A DNA stretch of 64,000 nucleotides from Leptospira dzoumogneensis (GCF_004770895.1 NZ_RQHS01000012.1:62001-126000); one strand, 5' to 3'; positions 38,470-47,470 are shown, numbered from the stretch's first letter. A program made the numbers and translations. The notes: generated from the letters alone by a model not told the origin.

Positions 38470-38868
38470 TTATTTTTGTCCTTGGACAGCAAGCTCCAGG
38501 GAAGAAGCTCCCGACCTACTGAGTAAATCCAATACTTTTACGATCTCTTCGTAATTTGCGGTTTTATCCGCGAAAAACCGGACTTCTTTTTCTTTTACAA
38601 GTCCTTGTTTTAATTTTTCTTCCAGGACCGCTTTTTGGACTTTTTCCTCCCCTATTCTATAAGAGCCATCCGGCAAAAGAACAAATTCTACTCTTTCACC
38701 TTTTGGGTCTTCTCCCTGCCCTACTTTAGGAAGTTCTAATGGAATAGATCTGATCTCCTTTCGAAAACTGACCGCTAACATTACAAAAACTAGAAGTATA
38801 AATACTACGTCTATAAAACTGGTCAGATCTATTCCTGGATCTTCTTCTTTTAAGATAGACTTTTTCAT
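38470..38868 (-). CDS. ExbD/TolR-like proton-channel subunit
   Basis: 132 residues. One N-terminal membrane helix contains the key Asp (DLTSFIDVVFILLVFVML), followed by a periplasmic ExbD domain. With its ExbB-like partner it forms a proton-driven motor that energises TonB- or TolA-like proteins. No tonB gene is beside this pair, unlike the second pair at 60.9-62.6 kb. It lies 6 bp downstream of its partner. Confidence 0.88.
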   Translation of the reverse strand: MKKSILKEEDPGIDLTSFIDVVFILLVFVMLAVSFRKEIRSIPLELPKVGQGEDPKGERVEFVLLPDGSYRIGEEKVQKAVLEEKLKQGLVKEKEVRFFADKTANYEEIVKVLDLLSRSGASSLELAVQGQK

Positions 38869-38874
38869 TTTTAC

Positions 38875-39351
38875 TTATCTAGGAGGGATTTTTAACCAGG
38901 ACAAGGCTTCTCTTTCCAAGTCCAATAATCTATGTTTTAAAAATTGAAAACCGAATAAGGAAGGGATCGCCACGAACAAACCTAGGATCGTTGTCACGAG
39001 TGCAAGTTTGATCCCGCCTGCAAAAGCATCTAAGCTGACTGTTCCTGCTGCTTGCAAAGAAGAAAATGCCTCGGAGATCCCGAGCACAGTCCCTAAAAGT
39101 CCGAGCATTGTAGAAATTCCTGCCAGATGTTTTATCCAGGATAGTTTGGTTTCAATGGGAAATAATACTTCTGAAAGTTTTTCTTCCCAAATGGAAGGAT
39201 TGTTTTCAGTGATGAAGTTTTGTTTTAAGGATTCTTTTCTTTTGGGAAGAATACTCCATACATGGATAAAGGTTCCGAGATTCCAAACGGAAAGAAGGAT
39301 GATCAGGCTGGAAACCCAATCCAATCCTTGTAGAAAGCCTAGGTCTTTCAT
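38875..39351 (-). CDS. ExbB/TolQ/MotA-family proton-channel subunit, short
   Basis: 158 residues, shorter than usual. It keeps an N-terminal helix (about 14-30) and the paired helices with HLAGISTMLGLLGTVLGISEAF and LALVTTILGLFVAIPSLFGF. These form the pore with ExbD. It is divergent from ubiE, so a promoter should lie in 39352-39447. Confidence 0.88.
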   Translation of the reverse strand: MKDLGFLQGLDWVSSLIILLSVWNLGTFIHVWSILPKRKESLKQNFITENNPSIWEEKLSEVLFPIETKLSWIKHLAGISTMLGLLGTVLGISEAFSSLQAAGTVSLDAFAGGIKLALVTTILGLFVAIPSLFGFQFLKHRLLDLEREALSWLKIPPR

Positions 39352-39447
39352 CGTTTCTCCAAAATACGGGGGCTTCTAGTTTCTGTCATCCGAACAAAAA
39401 TCCAAATCCCTCTTGCACCCTAGAGATTTGTCAAAATCCTGAGGGAA

Positions 39448-40194
39448 ATGGCCTCTTTTCAAATGCCTTCTTCAGACACGAAGGCGGATTTCGTTCGAGT
39501 AAATTTCAATAGGATCGCTTCCAAGTACGATCGTTTCAACGATTGCAGCAGCTTCTTTTTGCATAGATCTTGGAAGAATAGATTGGTAGAAGAGATCGAA
39601 ACAGAAACCAAGGGGCCGATCCGAGTTTTAGATCTATGCTGCGGAACCGGAGACATCTCCATCCGTCTAGAAAGATCCCAAAGAGTGGAATCTTTACTAA
39701 GCCTGGACTTCTCCGAAAACATGTTAGAAGTCGCAAAAACAAGACTAGAAAAACCGATCAACCAAGGCAGAGTAAAAGTTGAATGGGGAGATGCCACCAA
39801 TCTTTCTCAGGTCAAAACGGAAAGCCTGGATGCAGTCAGTATAGGTTTCGGTTTAAGAAATGTGAATGATCTAGACAAGGCTTTGTCAGAAATTTATAGA
39901 GTGCTCAAACCCGGCGGAGTATTCGCCAACCTGGATGTAGGAAAGGTCAAGAATCCTTTTATAAAAGCATTCGCTGATTTTTACTTTTTCAGGATCGTTC
40001 CTCTTTTCGGTTATGTACTTTGGGGAGGCAAAAACGAGATGTTCGATTATTTGCCGGTATCTTCCCTTTATTATCCGGACCAAGAAGGTTTAAAATCCAA
40101 ATTGGAACAAGCAGGCTTTGAGAAGGTCCGATATACTAACTTTGTATTCGGAAATAGCGTCCTCCATATAGGAAAAAAACCTAATAGACCGTAG
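39448..40194 (+). CDS. ubiE: UbiE/MenG-type demethylmenaquinone methyltransferase
   Basis: 248 residues. It methylates demethylmenaquinone (and, in other bacteria, the ubiquinone precursor) with SAM at the membrane surface. Marks are KYDRFND near the start, the SAM motif VLDLCCGTGD, and GFGLRNVNDLDKALSEIYRVLKPGG. Leptospires are expected to use menaquinone, so the MenG role is likely. GAGGG lies only 2 nt before the first ATG; the ATG at 39463 is an alternative start with longer spacing. Confidence 0.92.
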   Translation: MASFQMPSSDTKADFVRVNFNRIASKYDRFNDCSSFFLHRSWKNRLVEEIETETKGPIRVLDLCCGTGDISIRLERSQRVESLLSLDFSENMLEVAKTRLEKPINQGRVKVEWGDATNLSQVKTESLDAVSIGFGLRNVNDLDKALSEIYRVLKPGGVFANLDVGKVKNPFIKAFADFYFFRIVPLFGYVLWGGKNEMFDYLPVSSLYYPDQEGLKSKLEQAGFEKVRYTNFVFGNSVLHIGKKPNRP

Positions 40195-40253
40195 TACCAA
40201 TCCTTTTCATCCCGTCTCCTTAAGGTAAAGAGATTAGAGTGGGGTAACCCTTC

Positions 40254-42158
40254 ATGAAGAAGTTCCTAGCCTTGGCGATGATTGCCGGGTTTGTTTATAA
40301 CTGTGGCCATAAGAAGAATGGCCTTTTATTACCGTTTTTTTTCTTAGGAAGCCAACATACCGCAACCGGAGGAGTTCCAGGAAACACCGGTAGTCCTGGA
40401 GTGGTATTTGTTCCAGGAGACGGTTCCGGAAATCCTGTAACACCTCCTGCAGACAATACTGATAATAGCGGTGGTTCCACTACTACTCCATCGGATCCTA
40501 ATTCCAATTCAGGAAGTGGGAATTCCAACAGCGGGTCTTCCGGCTCCGGCAGTTCCAGCGATTCTTCCGATCAAGGCTCTTCTAATTCGAATAGTTCAGA
40601 TTCTTCTAATACATCCGGATCTTCCGGTAACTCAAGTAGTTCCGGAAATTCGGGAAGTTCTAATGATTCAGACTCGGGATCTAGCTCTTCTCCTTCTGAT
40701 ACAGCAAGTAATAGCGGTAATTCATCCAGTGGAAGCGGCAGTTCCGGATCTTCAGATCCAGGAAACAATACTTCTTCCAATAACAATTCCGATTCTAACT
40801 CATCCTCCGGAGATTCGACTGCATCCAATAGCGGATCATCCGGTTCCGGTGGATCCAGCAATTCTTCCGAAACTCCTACGGTAGCTGTAGTAGTGGTAGA
40901 AGATCCGAAAGGAGAACCTAGTTTTAATTACAATACTACGATCAATATTCCGCTGAACCTTACAGTTTTGGATAATAAGTCCAATGTGGTAACCGGAGCT
41001 ACTGTTCTAGTATATGATGAAAATAATAATATACTATTCCAAGGTGTTTCCGATTCTTCCGGAAAAGTAACAGGAACATTAACTGTTCCGACTTCGGTTG
41101 GAAATATTACTGTAGATATTTCGATCGGTGGAGAATCCATTTCCCAATATATTAGCTTAGAATCAGTCCTCGGAATTAACAGAACGATCAGATATGAAGT
41201 CAATCTTCCTGCAGTTCAGATTACCGATACGGACGGAGACGGAATTCCAGACGATACTGATATATATCCGAACGATGCTACTCGTTCCACAGAAGTTGCT
41301 TATCCTACCGAGGGAGTGTTCACCGTAGCTTATGAAGATCTTTATCCTTCTGCCGGCGATGCCGACTTCAACGACTACGTGATCCAATTCAAGAATGAAG
41401 AAGATCTAAACTCTTCCGGAAAGATCGTAAGATTAAGAGGAAAATACCAACATGTCGCTAAGGGTGCAGGTTATAAACACCAGTTTTATATCAAATTACC
41501 TGTGGATGTAGGAGCTTCCATTACCTACAAACTTACCCAAGCGGACGGAAAAGTAGAAACTGCAACAAACACCGTAAGTGTAACTGCTGCGAACTTGAGA
41601 TCAGGTTATCAGATCTTTGATGATTCCAATAAGACGATCAGAGGACAGAACGTTCACCCTGGTGATGTGTTCAAACCCGGATTTATCGCAACAGTAGAGA
41701 TCGTATTCAATGCTCCTGTAGAAAGAGCTAAATTGGGATCCTTCCCTTATGATCTGTATGCGTATGTGATCAATACCAAACAAGAGATCCATTTCCCAGG
41801 ATTGTATAAGAACAATAATGGGATCGACAAATATCTGGACAACACAGGATTCCCTTGGGCGATCTTGGTTCCTGGAGCTTGGAAATATCCTTACGAAAGA
41901 TATGATATCAGAAAGGATTCTGAAACAGGATATTCGGAGTTCAATCTTTGGGTATCTTCCGGCGGAAAAAATTACAAAACTTGGTACTACGATGTGACCA
42001 ACGAGTCCAAGGTATTCCCTGTTCCGAGCGATAGTAGTTTACTAGGTTATTTGTTTCTCTCTGTGAAAAAATTCGCGATCTTCTATTCTCTGGGGTTAGT
42101 GATTGCCGGAGGAATTGCGGTTTATTTACTGAGAAAAAAACAAAGTCTAACCGCATAG
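40254..42158 (+). CDS. LruC-domain lipoprotein with serine-rich stalk
   Basis: 634 residues. The signal MKKFLALAMIAGFVYNC suggests lipidation at Cys17, with Asn at -1. Residues about 65-207 are almost only Ser, Gly, Asn, Asp and Thr. Next comes a strand-rich Ig/CNA-B-like domain (about 220-315), then a thrombospondin-3-like calcium loop (TDTDGDGIPDDTDIYP) and a LruC domain (YEDLYPSAGDADFNDYVI and following). A C-terminal hydrophobic helix and RKK end the protein. It is probably surface-exposed. The second membrane helix is odd for a lipoprotein. Confidence 0.85.
   Translation: MKKFLALAMIAGFVYNCGHKKNGLLLPFFFLGSQHTATGGVPGNTGSPGVVFVPGDGSGNPVTPPADNTDNSGGSTTTPSDPNSNSGSGNSNSGSSGSGSSSDSSDQGSSNSNSSDSSNTSGSSGNSSSSGNSGSSNDSDSGSSSSPSDTASNSGNSSSGSGSSGSSDPGNNTSSNNNSDSNSSSGDSTASNSGSSGSGGSSNSSETPTVAVVVVEDPKGEPSFNYNTTINIPLNLTVLDNKSNVVTGATVLVYDENNNILFQGVSDSSGKVTGTLTVPTSVGNITVDISIGGESISQYISLESVLGINRTIRYEVNLPAVQITDTDGDGIPDDTDIYPNDATRSTEVAYPTEGVFTVAYEDLYPSAGDADFNDYVIQFKNEEDLNSSGKIVRLRGKYQHVAKGAGYKHQFYIKLPVDVGASITYKLTQADGKVETATNTVSVTAANLRSGYQIFDDSNKTIRGQNVHPGDVFKPGFIATVEIVFNAPVERAKLGSFPYDLYAYVINTKQEIHFPGLYKNNNGIDKYLDNTGFPWAILVPGAWKYPYERYDIRKDSETGYSEFNLWVSSGGKNYKTWYYDVTNESKVFPVPSDSSLLGYLFLSVKKFAIFYSLGLVIAGGIAVYLLRKKQSLTA
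40460..40875 (+). repeat. serine/glycine/asparagine-rich low-complexity tract
   Basis: About 140 codons inside the LruC-type gene, with repeated runs such as SSGSGSS and NSGSSG. Several other frames and the antisense strand are open here only because of the biased codons. The tract is likely a flexible stalk and may vary in length between strains by slippage or recombination. Confidence 0.75.
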
Positions 42159-42194
42159 AAATCAGAAACCCCGCTTAACAAATATTGCGGATTG

Positions 42195-42232
42195 AAAGGC
42201 GTCGCTTAAAATTGTCGGGCGGCGCCTTTTTT
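42195..42232 (+). terminator. rho-independent terminator after the LruC-type gene
   Basis: AAAGGCGTCGC (42195-42205) pairs over 11 positions, with one wobble, with GCGGCGCCTTT (42219-42229), followed by a run of T to 42232. It is the clearest terminator in the window. It ends only 10 bp before the ATG of the next gene. Confidence 0.85.
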
Positions 42233-42242
42233 ATTGAAGCGA

Positions 42243-43595
42243 ATGGAAAATTGGATCTTTTTAGGCAAACCTATCTCTGCGATTCTCGCCGCCTGGTTTT
42301 ATTGGGACTTTTATCGTAAGACCTATTACTCCGGACAAGGAAGTACATTCACAACATTCGCATTCTTTTACGGAATGATCGCAACCGGGATCGCTCTTGC
42401 CTGGGAAGTGGGAGTATTCGATCTATTCGAAAATTATTCCGCATTCTCCAGGGCAATGCTCACGGGAGCCATTCCGGAAGAAACTTCCAAAGCGATACTG
42501 ATATTTATATTTTTAAGACAGGTTAAAAATTCCTCCAATCTTGCAGATGGATTATATTTCGGCCTGACTCTGGGTGCTTCCTTCGGTTGTATAGAGAATG
42601 TATTCTATTCTTTTAAATTGGACTTTTGGCAGGGTCTACTCAGGTCGGGAACTTCCTTACCTTTGCATACTTTCTCAGGTGGTATATTAGGATTTTTTAT
42701 TTTAAAATTCCTGCAATCTAGAAAAGGAAATTTTTCTGCTTTAGATCTGATCTCAGCATTCTCCTTTTTGGTCATTCTTCACGGGTTCTATAATTTCTTA
42801 TTGATACAAGGGGGACTCGGAACTGTTTATATTCCTTTGATCCTTGGACTTTCTTTTTTGACTTTAGAATTACTCGTGGTACAAGCAGAAGTAACACTTC
42901 CATTCGAGTTATTGCAGGCGGAAAATCTATATGTGGATGATTATTCCATGATCCGCAGATTTTCCAGATACGATTCCTGGTTAAGAGCTGCTCAATCCAA
43001 AGAGAATGTAAAAGAAATTCCTTTATTAAGGGATCTTTCTACAATTCGATCGTTTCTCTCTGTTTTGTTATTCGGTGTTCCCATCTTTTGTCTGAACTTT
43101 TATCTATTCGTTCCGGAATGGATCCCATACTATTTAGCAAATATAAGCTCTTTAGAATTTATCACATTATTCATGGAATATCCTGCATGGTTAGGATTTC
43201 TGTTCCTGCTTAGAGGTATGATCAACCCATCTTTCTTTCGGGAAAGAATTCTGAAAATCCCGCTATTCCTTTCCGTAAACTTAGGACCTCAGGGAGATGA
43301 GGAACCAAGCCTTGCTTATTCTCTTTCCAGAAAAGGTTTTTATTCTCCGGTGATCCGAGAACCTGAACTAAATAAAGAAACCACTGTTTCCTTTTATATA
43401 GCAGGAAGAAATTTCGAGAAGATACCTGTCGTTCCAGTTTGGAAAAATTTCAGACCCGAAGATCCAAACCATGAAAGCGGTGCATTGTATAGATTCCCCA
43501 AGATCCCTTGGGGACTTTTAGCCTGGAGATGGTCTATCCGGATTAAACAACAGTATCGAAATACGATAGATGCGTTTTCTAGAACGAAAACTTGA
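42243..43595 (+). CDS. PrsW-like intramembrane metalloprotease
   Basis: 450 residues from the ATG at 42243 (a TTG at 42234 is in frame but lies against the terminator). PrsW marks are present: GAIPEETSK (the EE-x-x-K pair), ASFGCIENVFY, and HTFSGGILGF with a zinc-ligand histidine. PrsW cleaves membrane anti-sigma factors. A long C-terminal part (about 250-450) with two more membrane helices and a soluble region is not part of the core family. There is almost no room for a leader between terminator and start. Confidence 0.82.
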   Translation: MENWIFLGKPISAILAAWFYWDFYRKTYYSGQGSTFTTFAFFYGMIATGIALAWEVGVFDLFENYSAFSRAMLTGAIPEETSKAILIFIFLRQVKNSSNLADGLYFGLTLGASFGCIENVFYSFKLDFWQGLLRSGTSLPLHTFSGGILGFFILKFLQSRKGNFSALDLISAFSFLVILHGFYNFLLIQGGLGTVYIPLILGLSFLTLELLVVQAEVTLPFELLQAENLYVDDYSMIRRFSRYDSWLRAAQSKENVKEIPLLRDLSTIRSFLSVLLFGVPIFCLNFYLFVPEWIPYYLANISSLEFITLFMEYPAWLGFLFLLRGMINPSFFRERILKIPLFLSVNLGPQGDEEPSLAYSLSRKGFYSPVIREPELNKETTVSFYIAGRNFEKIPVVPVWKNFRPEDPNHESGALYRFPKIPWGLLAWRWSIRIKQQYRNTIDAFSRTKT

Positions 43596-43609
43596 TTGAG
43601 AATTGTGAA

Positions 43610-43625
43610 TGTTGGAACTCCAACA
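43610..43625. terminator. small hairpin between convergent genes
   Basis: TGTTGG (43610-43615) pairs with CCAACA (43620-43625) across a 4-nt loop. There is no T-run. It sits between two convergent stop codons. Confidence 0.35.
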
Positions 43626-43636
43626 ATGTGCTCCGG

Positions 43637-45688
43637 TTACCTAATACGATTCAGACCGTCAAAATCGTCCGTTCCGATATAGAACTCAGACGGCCCCGCT
43701 TGGTACCAAGAAATCCTCATTATCTTTGCAGTTAATGTCTTAGCTCCTGCGGGAACTCCTAAACCTACTTGGTTCACAGTAGTATTCAAAGGAGTACTTC
43801 TGGATTGTAATTCCACACCATTTTGGTCGGAGAAGATCCAACGGATATAAACAGGCTTTCCTGCTTTAGGAGCTTCTTCCAAAGCAATACGTAAGCTGAT
43901 ATTTCCCTTATCGCCCAAAATCCAAGAAGTCCCTGAACGGAAAGAATGATATCTTCCCCCGGCCTTCTCCTGAAATTTTGCCTTTGCGGAAAGCTGGTAA
44001 GTCTTTCTTTCTTCGTATCTGAATTCAGGACCTTGCAACTGAGAAGATTGTCGGATGAACGCTTTCGCAGTCAGTCCCAAACCGAATAGTAAACAAACCA
44101 GATTGAATGCGGGAACCATCCACCATTTAGGCAGGGTCCGGGTAGAAGGTCCGGAAGCGCTTAAAAGCCATATTAAAAGAAAACCTAATATTCCGGCTCC
44201 GCTTGTCCAAGGTTCATAGAATGTAACAGGAAAGAATAGAAGAGGCAGAAACCAATAAGAAGTTCTGGTAAATGATTCTAAGCCGACCCATACAAAGAAT
44301 AGAAGGAAAAATAAGATCCCGCCTTCTGAAAGTAAGAACACCCAAGAAGTTAATGCGAAGTCCTGGGTTCCATTCGGAGGATAAGCACCTCTTGGTCCGG
44401 ATTCGATCCAATGTAGAGCAAATCCACCGAATCCCTGTCCGAATACCGGAGCCTCTTTAAACCAGTTCCATGCGGATAACGTCTGGACCCAACCGTCCTT
44501 CCAGAAAATTTCCAACATTTTAGAGAATGTTTTTCCCTTGGTCCATGCGTTAGACGCATCCTCTCTGATCAATTGCCAAGGAGTAAACGCCCAGTCCATT
44601 CCACCGATGAAATAAACACCGACTAAAACAGAGATAGTCCCAAGAATAACGAATGGAATAAAAGAATATTTCCAGATCGGATTTCTAAACCCTCTTTGAT
44701 AACTAAGCCCTATGACTAAAGCAGCTTGGAAAATAATGAGAAGCCAATAACCGGAACTTTGGTATTTCCCCGCAAGTCCGAGCGCAATAAATACAGCTAC
44801 ACTTAATAGAACTCTAGAAGAGATCCTCCAGTTCCTGCTATGGATCTGGTAAAAGAAAAATCCGAATAAGATCGGCATTCCTATTCCAAAAGAAGAAGCA
44901 TCCGGGAAGAATGCGGAGACTCCGAACGTTTCTGCATTTCCTGCAGTAAAAGGAAAATCAGTGGAAGGAGCTAGTCCTTGGATTGCACCTAAAATTAGAT
45001 TCCCAGTAAAACCTGCAGTGATCCCTGTTCTCCAATGTTTTCCAGGAGGATCAGTATCATGAGAACTTGTTTCTTCTGCGAAGAAGTATAAGAATGCGGA
45101 TAACCAAGAACCTATACTATCCAAGCTCAATGCAAACGCATACTTAGAAGAGATCCCGGAAGAATATTCAGTATCCTGCAAAACCCAAGAAGTCAGAGGA
45201 TCTGTTCCGAAATAAGCAAGTAGCCTATCTAAAAGCAAAAATACCGCTAAGATCAAAAATGCAGTTCTAGGATTTTTAGTGAACTCAAGAGAGTTCTTAT
45301 AAGGACGGTTTATATAAAAATATCTTAATACTGGATCGTCGTCGTTTGCAGGATGTCCGTAAAAAGTGGAGATATATTGTCTCAGAAAAATCCCAAAGAT
45401 CGCCCCGGCAAATAAAGCGGATAAGTATAAATATCCACCTTCTCCATAAAGCAGTAAACCGGGAGAAAGTAACGCGAATGCCGCAGTGAACATTCTACCT
45501 GATTTTCTATGATGAAGATTCGGAAGTAATCCAGCCAAGAACTGGATCCAAACAATTCCAAGATTCCCATCCGGATCTCTTACTACAAGTGTCCAACGAA
45601 GCAATAGGTAGGACAGGACCACTGTTAAGATCAGTGTAAGAAAGGTAGGAGTTTTAAGAGGCCTCAATCGGGCGAAAAGATTTGGCAC
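43637..45688 (-). CDS. O-antigen ligase/polymerase-like membrane protein
   Basis: 683 residues with about 13 hydrophobic segments, then a C-terminal periplasmic strand-rich domain (about 560-683). The large outer loop has PVFGQGFGGFALHWIESG and, further on, TSWVFLLSEGGILFFLLF, the arrangement seen in Wzy_C/WaaL-family O-antigen ligases and polymerases. It may ligate or polymerise surface polysaccharide. The extra C-terminal domain is unusual for WaaL and may bind glycan. Confidence 0.75.
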   Translation of the reverse strand: MPNLFARLRPLKTPTFLTLILTVVLSYLLLRWTLVVRDPDGNLGIVWIQFLAGLLPNLHHRKSGRMFTAAFALLSPGLLLYGEGGYLYLSALFAGAIFGIFLRQYISTFYGHPANDDDPVLRYFYINRPYKNSLEFTKNPRTAFLILAVFLLLDRLLAYFGTDPLTSWVLQDTEYSSGISSKYAFALSLDSIGSWLSAFLYFFAEETSSHDTDPPGKHWRTGITAGFTGNLILGAIQGLAPSTDFPFTAGNAETFGVSAFFPDASSFGIGMPILFGFFFYQIHSRNWRISSRVLLSVAVFIALGLAGKYQSSGYWLLIIFQAALVIGLSYQRGFRNPIWKYSFIPFVILGTISVLVGVYFIGGMDWAFTPWQLIREDASNAWTKGKTFSKMLEIFWKDGWVQTLSAWNWFKEAPVFGQGFGGFALHWIESGPRGAYPPNGTQDFALTSWVFLLSEGGILFFLLFFVWVGLESFTRTSYWFLPLLFFPVTFYEPWTSGAGILGFLLIWLLSASGPSTRTLPKWWMVPAFNLVCLLFGLGLTAKAFIRQSSQLQGPEFRYEERKTYQLSAKAKFQEKAGGRYHSFRSGTSWILGDKGNISLRIALEEAPKAGKPVYIRWIFSDQNGVELQSRSTPLNTTVNQVGLGVPAGAKTLTAKIMRISWYQAGPSEFYIGTDDFDGLNRIR

Positions 45689-45759
45689 GAATTGGAAATG
45701 CTCGCCGAAAACGAGTAGATTTCAATCCAAAAAAATAGGTCGGATGTGAGCGCGGAGAA

Positions 45760-46212
45760 TTAATCGTCCAGAGAATCTGGATCGGACGGAATTTTATAGG
45801 TCCCGGTCAATGTAGCCGAAAGTGGACCTTTTTTGCCGGAAGCCTTGTGTTTAGAAACAGCCTCGGCGTATTCTACAGTATAACGAGTCCAAGGAATTGC
45901 TTTTAGTCTGGCTAAAGGAATTTTTTTGCCGGTCCCCTCGCAAATGCCATAGGAACCGTCCTCGATTTTCTCGAGAGCCACGTCGATTTCTCGGATGGTC
46001 TCGATCTCTGACTCGGTTAAAACGGAACTCAACATCTCTTCGTTGATTTCCGACGCGATATCTGCGATATCTCCCATTTCTTTCAGGCCGGAAGGTTTGC
46101 TATTATCTTCCCACTTCGCATACTTCTCCAATAGAGAGTTTTTTCTCTCCAAAAGAAGGTCCGATATTTCACTCAGGACCTTTTTATCGTATGCAGCTTT
46201 TTTAGTCACCAT
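45760..46212 (-). CDS. DksA/TraR-like protein with degenerate zinc finger
   Basis: 150 residues. A coiled coil (about 10-85, with Asp/Glu-rich DIADIASEINEEML) precedes the DksA finger region YGICEGTGKKIPLARLKAIPW. Only the first cysteine of the usual four is left; the others are Thr, Tyr and Ala. DksA-like proteins enter the RNA polymerase secondary channel and work with ppGpp. Zinc-independent forms are known, for example DksA2. It is 12 bp downstream of rpmG. Confidence 0.78.
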   Translation of the reverse strand: MVTKKAAYDKKVLSEISDLLLERKNSLLEKYAKWEDNSKPSGLKEMGDIADIASEINEEMLSSVLTESEIETIREIDVALEKIEDGSYGICEGTGKKIPLARLKAIPWTRYTVEYAEAVSKHKASGKKGPLSATLTGTYKIPSDPDSLDD

Positions 46213-46224
46213 CTGGATTTGGAA

Positions 46225-46377
46225 TTATACCTTGGATTCCTTATGTTCGACGTGGGCACGGCAAAATTTACAGAATTTTTTCGTTACCAACTTCTCGGAT
46301 TTCGCCTTTTTGTTCTTGGTTTGGAAGTAAGAATTTTTCTTACAAACTTGGCAAGAAAGCTTAATGATCTCTCTCAT
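46225..46377 (-). CDS. rpmG: 50S ribosomal protein L33
   Basis: 50 residues, reading MREIIKLSCQVCKKNSYF at the start and ending CKFCRAHVEHKESKV. The two CxxC pairs (CQVC and CKFC) make this the zinc-binding (C+) form. It binds at the ribosomal E-site side of the large subunit. It is upstream of the DksA-like gene on the same strand and not next to secE/nusG, as seen in many bacteria. I see no clear Shine-Dalgarno sequence. Confidence 0.93.
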   Translation of the reverse strand: MREIIKLSCQVCKKNSYFQTKNKKAKSEKLVTKKFCKFCRAHVEHKESKV

Positions 46378-46500
46378 GACGGATGATACTCTTAGCTAAG
46401 ATTGGCCTAAATAAGAACCCACCGGTTAGACCAAAATTATGGCCGCCCAGTTTACCCTATTCAGACTGATTATGCTATAAAAAAAAAGAACGACCAAAAA

Positions 46501-47466
46501 TCAAGGAAGATCGGCCGAAATTAGCGATTTTTCCCCTTCTTCCTGAGGAATGGACCTTCTCCAGATCCCCGCCAGAACACTTCCAATCAAAGAATGCACA
46601 AAACTCGAAATTGCAGCCGGAATCGCCACCAGAGGGTCGGAAAAATTATTCCGGGAAAGAACAGCGCCCAATCCACTATTTTGCATCCCCACTTCTATGG
46701 AAACTGTCCTAGCTACTACAAAAGATTTGGTCCCAAAATATGCAGCCCAGTACCCGAAAAAATACCCCGAAATATGGAGTAAGAATACGGAAGAAATTAA
46801 ATGAAGTCCTGAACTGATCACCGCCTCTTTTCCGGAACCTATAATCGAAGCGACGATCAAAGTGATCAGAATAACTGCTATCAATGGAGAAACGATTTTC
46901 ACCTTCTCCGCAAATTTAGGAGTATAACGATTTAATAAAATTCCGAGGATCACTGGCAAGATCACGACTTGGACTGTATCAAAAAATAGACCGGAAGCAT
47001 TTGCACCCACACTATTTCCCACTAAAAATAAAGTGAGAAGCGGGGTCATGATCACTGAAAGAACTGTGGAGATAGCAGTCATCGTAACTGATAACGCCAA
47101 ATCACCTCTTGCTAAAAAGGAAACCACATTAGAGGCAACTCCGCCCGGACAACAAGAAACTACTATAATCCCGACAGCTAACGGAGAGGAAAGTTGGAAG
47201 AAATTCCCTAAAAACCAACCGGTCAAAGGCATGATCGTGTACTGACCGATCACACCGATCAGGATCGGTTTAGGAGCCTTGAATACTCTCGTAAAATCTT
47301 CCGTTCTTAGGCTGATACCCATTCCGAGCATGGTCAGTCCCAAACTATAAGTGATCCAAGGTCCTTTAAATCCATGAAGTATTGATGGAAAAAACCAACT
47401 GAGTGTCACACCACAAATGACCCAGAGTGGAAATAATAAAGCTGCCTTTTCAAAAAGAGAAGCCAA
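46501..47466 (-). CDS. bile acid:sodium symporter (BASS) family transporter
   Basis: 321 residues with about 9-10 membrane segments. The motifs GLTMLGMGISL and VSCCPGGVASNVVSFLARGDLALSV (about 102-126) are typical of bacterial BASS/YocS-like sodium-coupled anion transporters. The physiological substrate is probably not a bile acid; pantoate or similar organic anions are known cases. It lies 4 bp downstream of the PLP-enzyme gene. Confidence 0.9.
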   Translation of the reverse strand: MASLFEKAALLFPLWVICGVTLSWFFPSILHGFKGPWITYSLGLTMLGMGISLRTEDFTRVFKAPKPILIGVIGQYTIMPLTGWFLGNFFQLSSPLAVGIIVVSCCPGGVASNVVSFLARGDLALSVTMTAISTVLSVIMTPLLTLFLVGNSVGANASGLFFDTVQVVILPVILGILLNRYTPKFAEKVKIVSPLIAVILITLIVASIIGSGKEAVISSGLHLISSVFLLHISGYFFGYWAAYFGTKSFVVARTVSIEVGMQNSGLGAVLSRNNFSDPLVAIPAAISSFVHSLIGSVLAGIWRRSIPQEEGEKSLISADLP

Positions 47467-47470
47467 GTTC

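Noticed and set aside
40571..40861. Long antisense frame rich in Leu, Glu and Pro inside the LruC-type gene, and a matching forward frame 40471-40884
   Set aside because: Both are open only because of the biased Ser/Gly/Asn codons of the low-complexity tract; no start signals and no family pattern.
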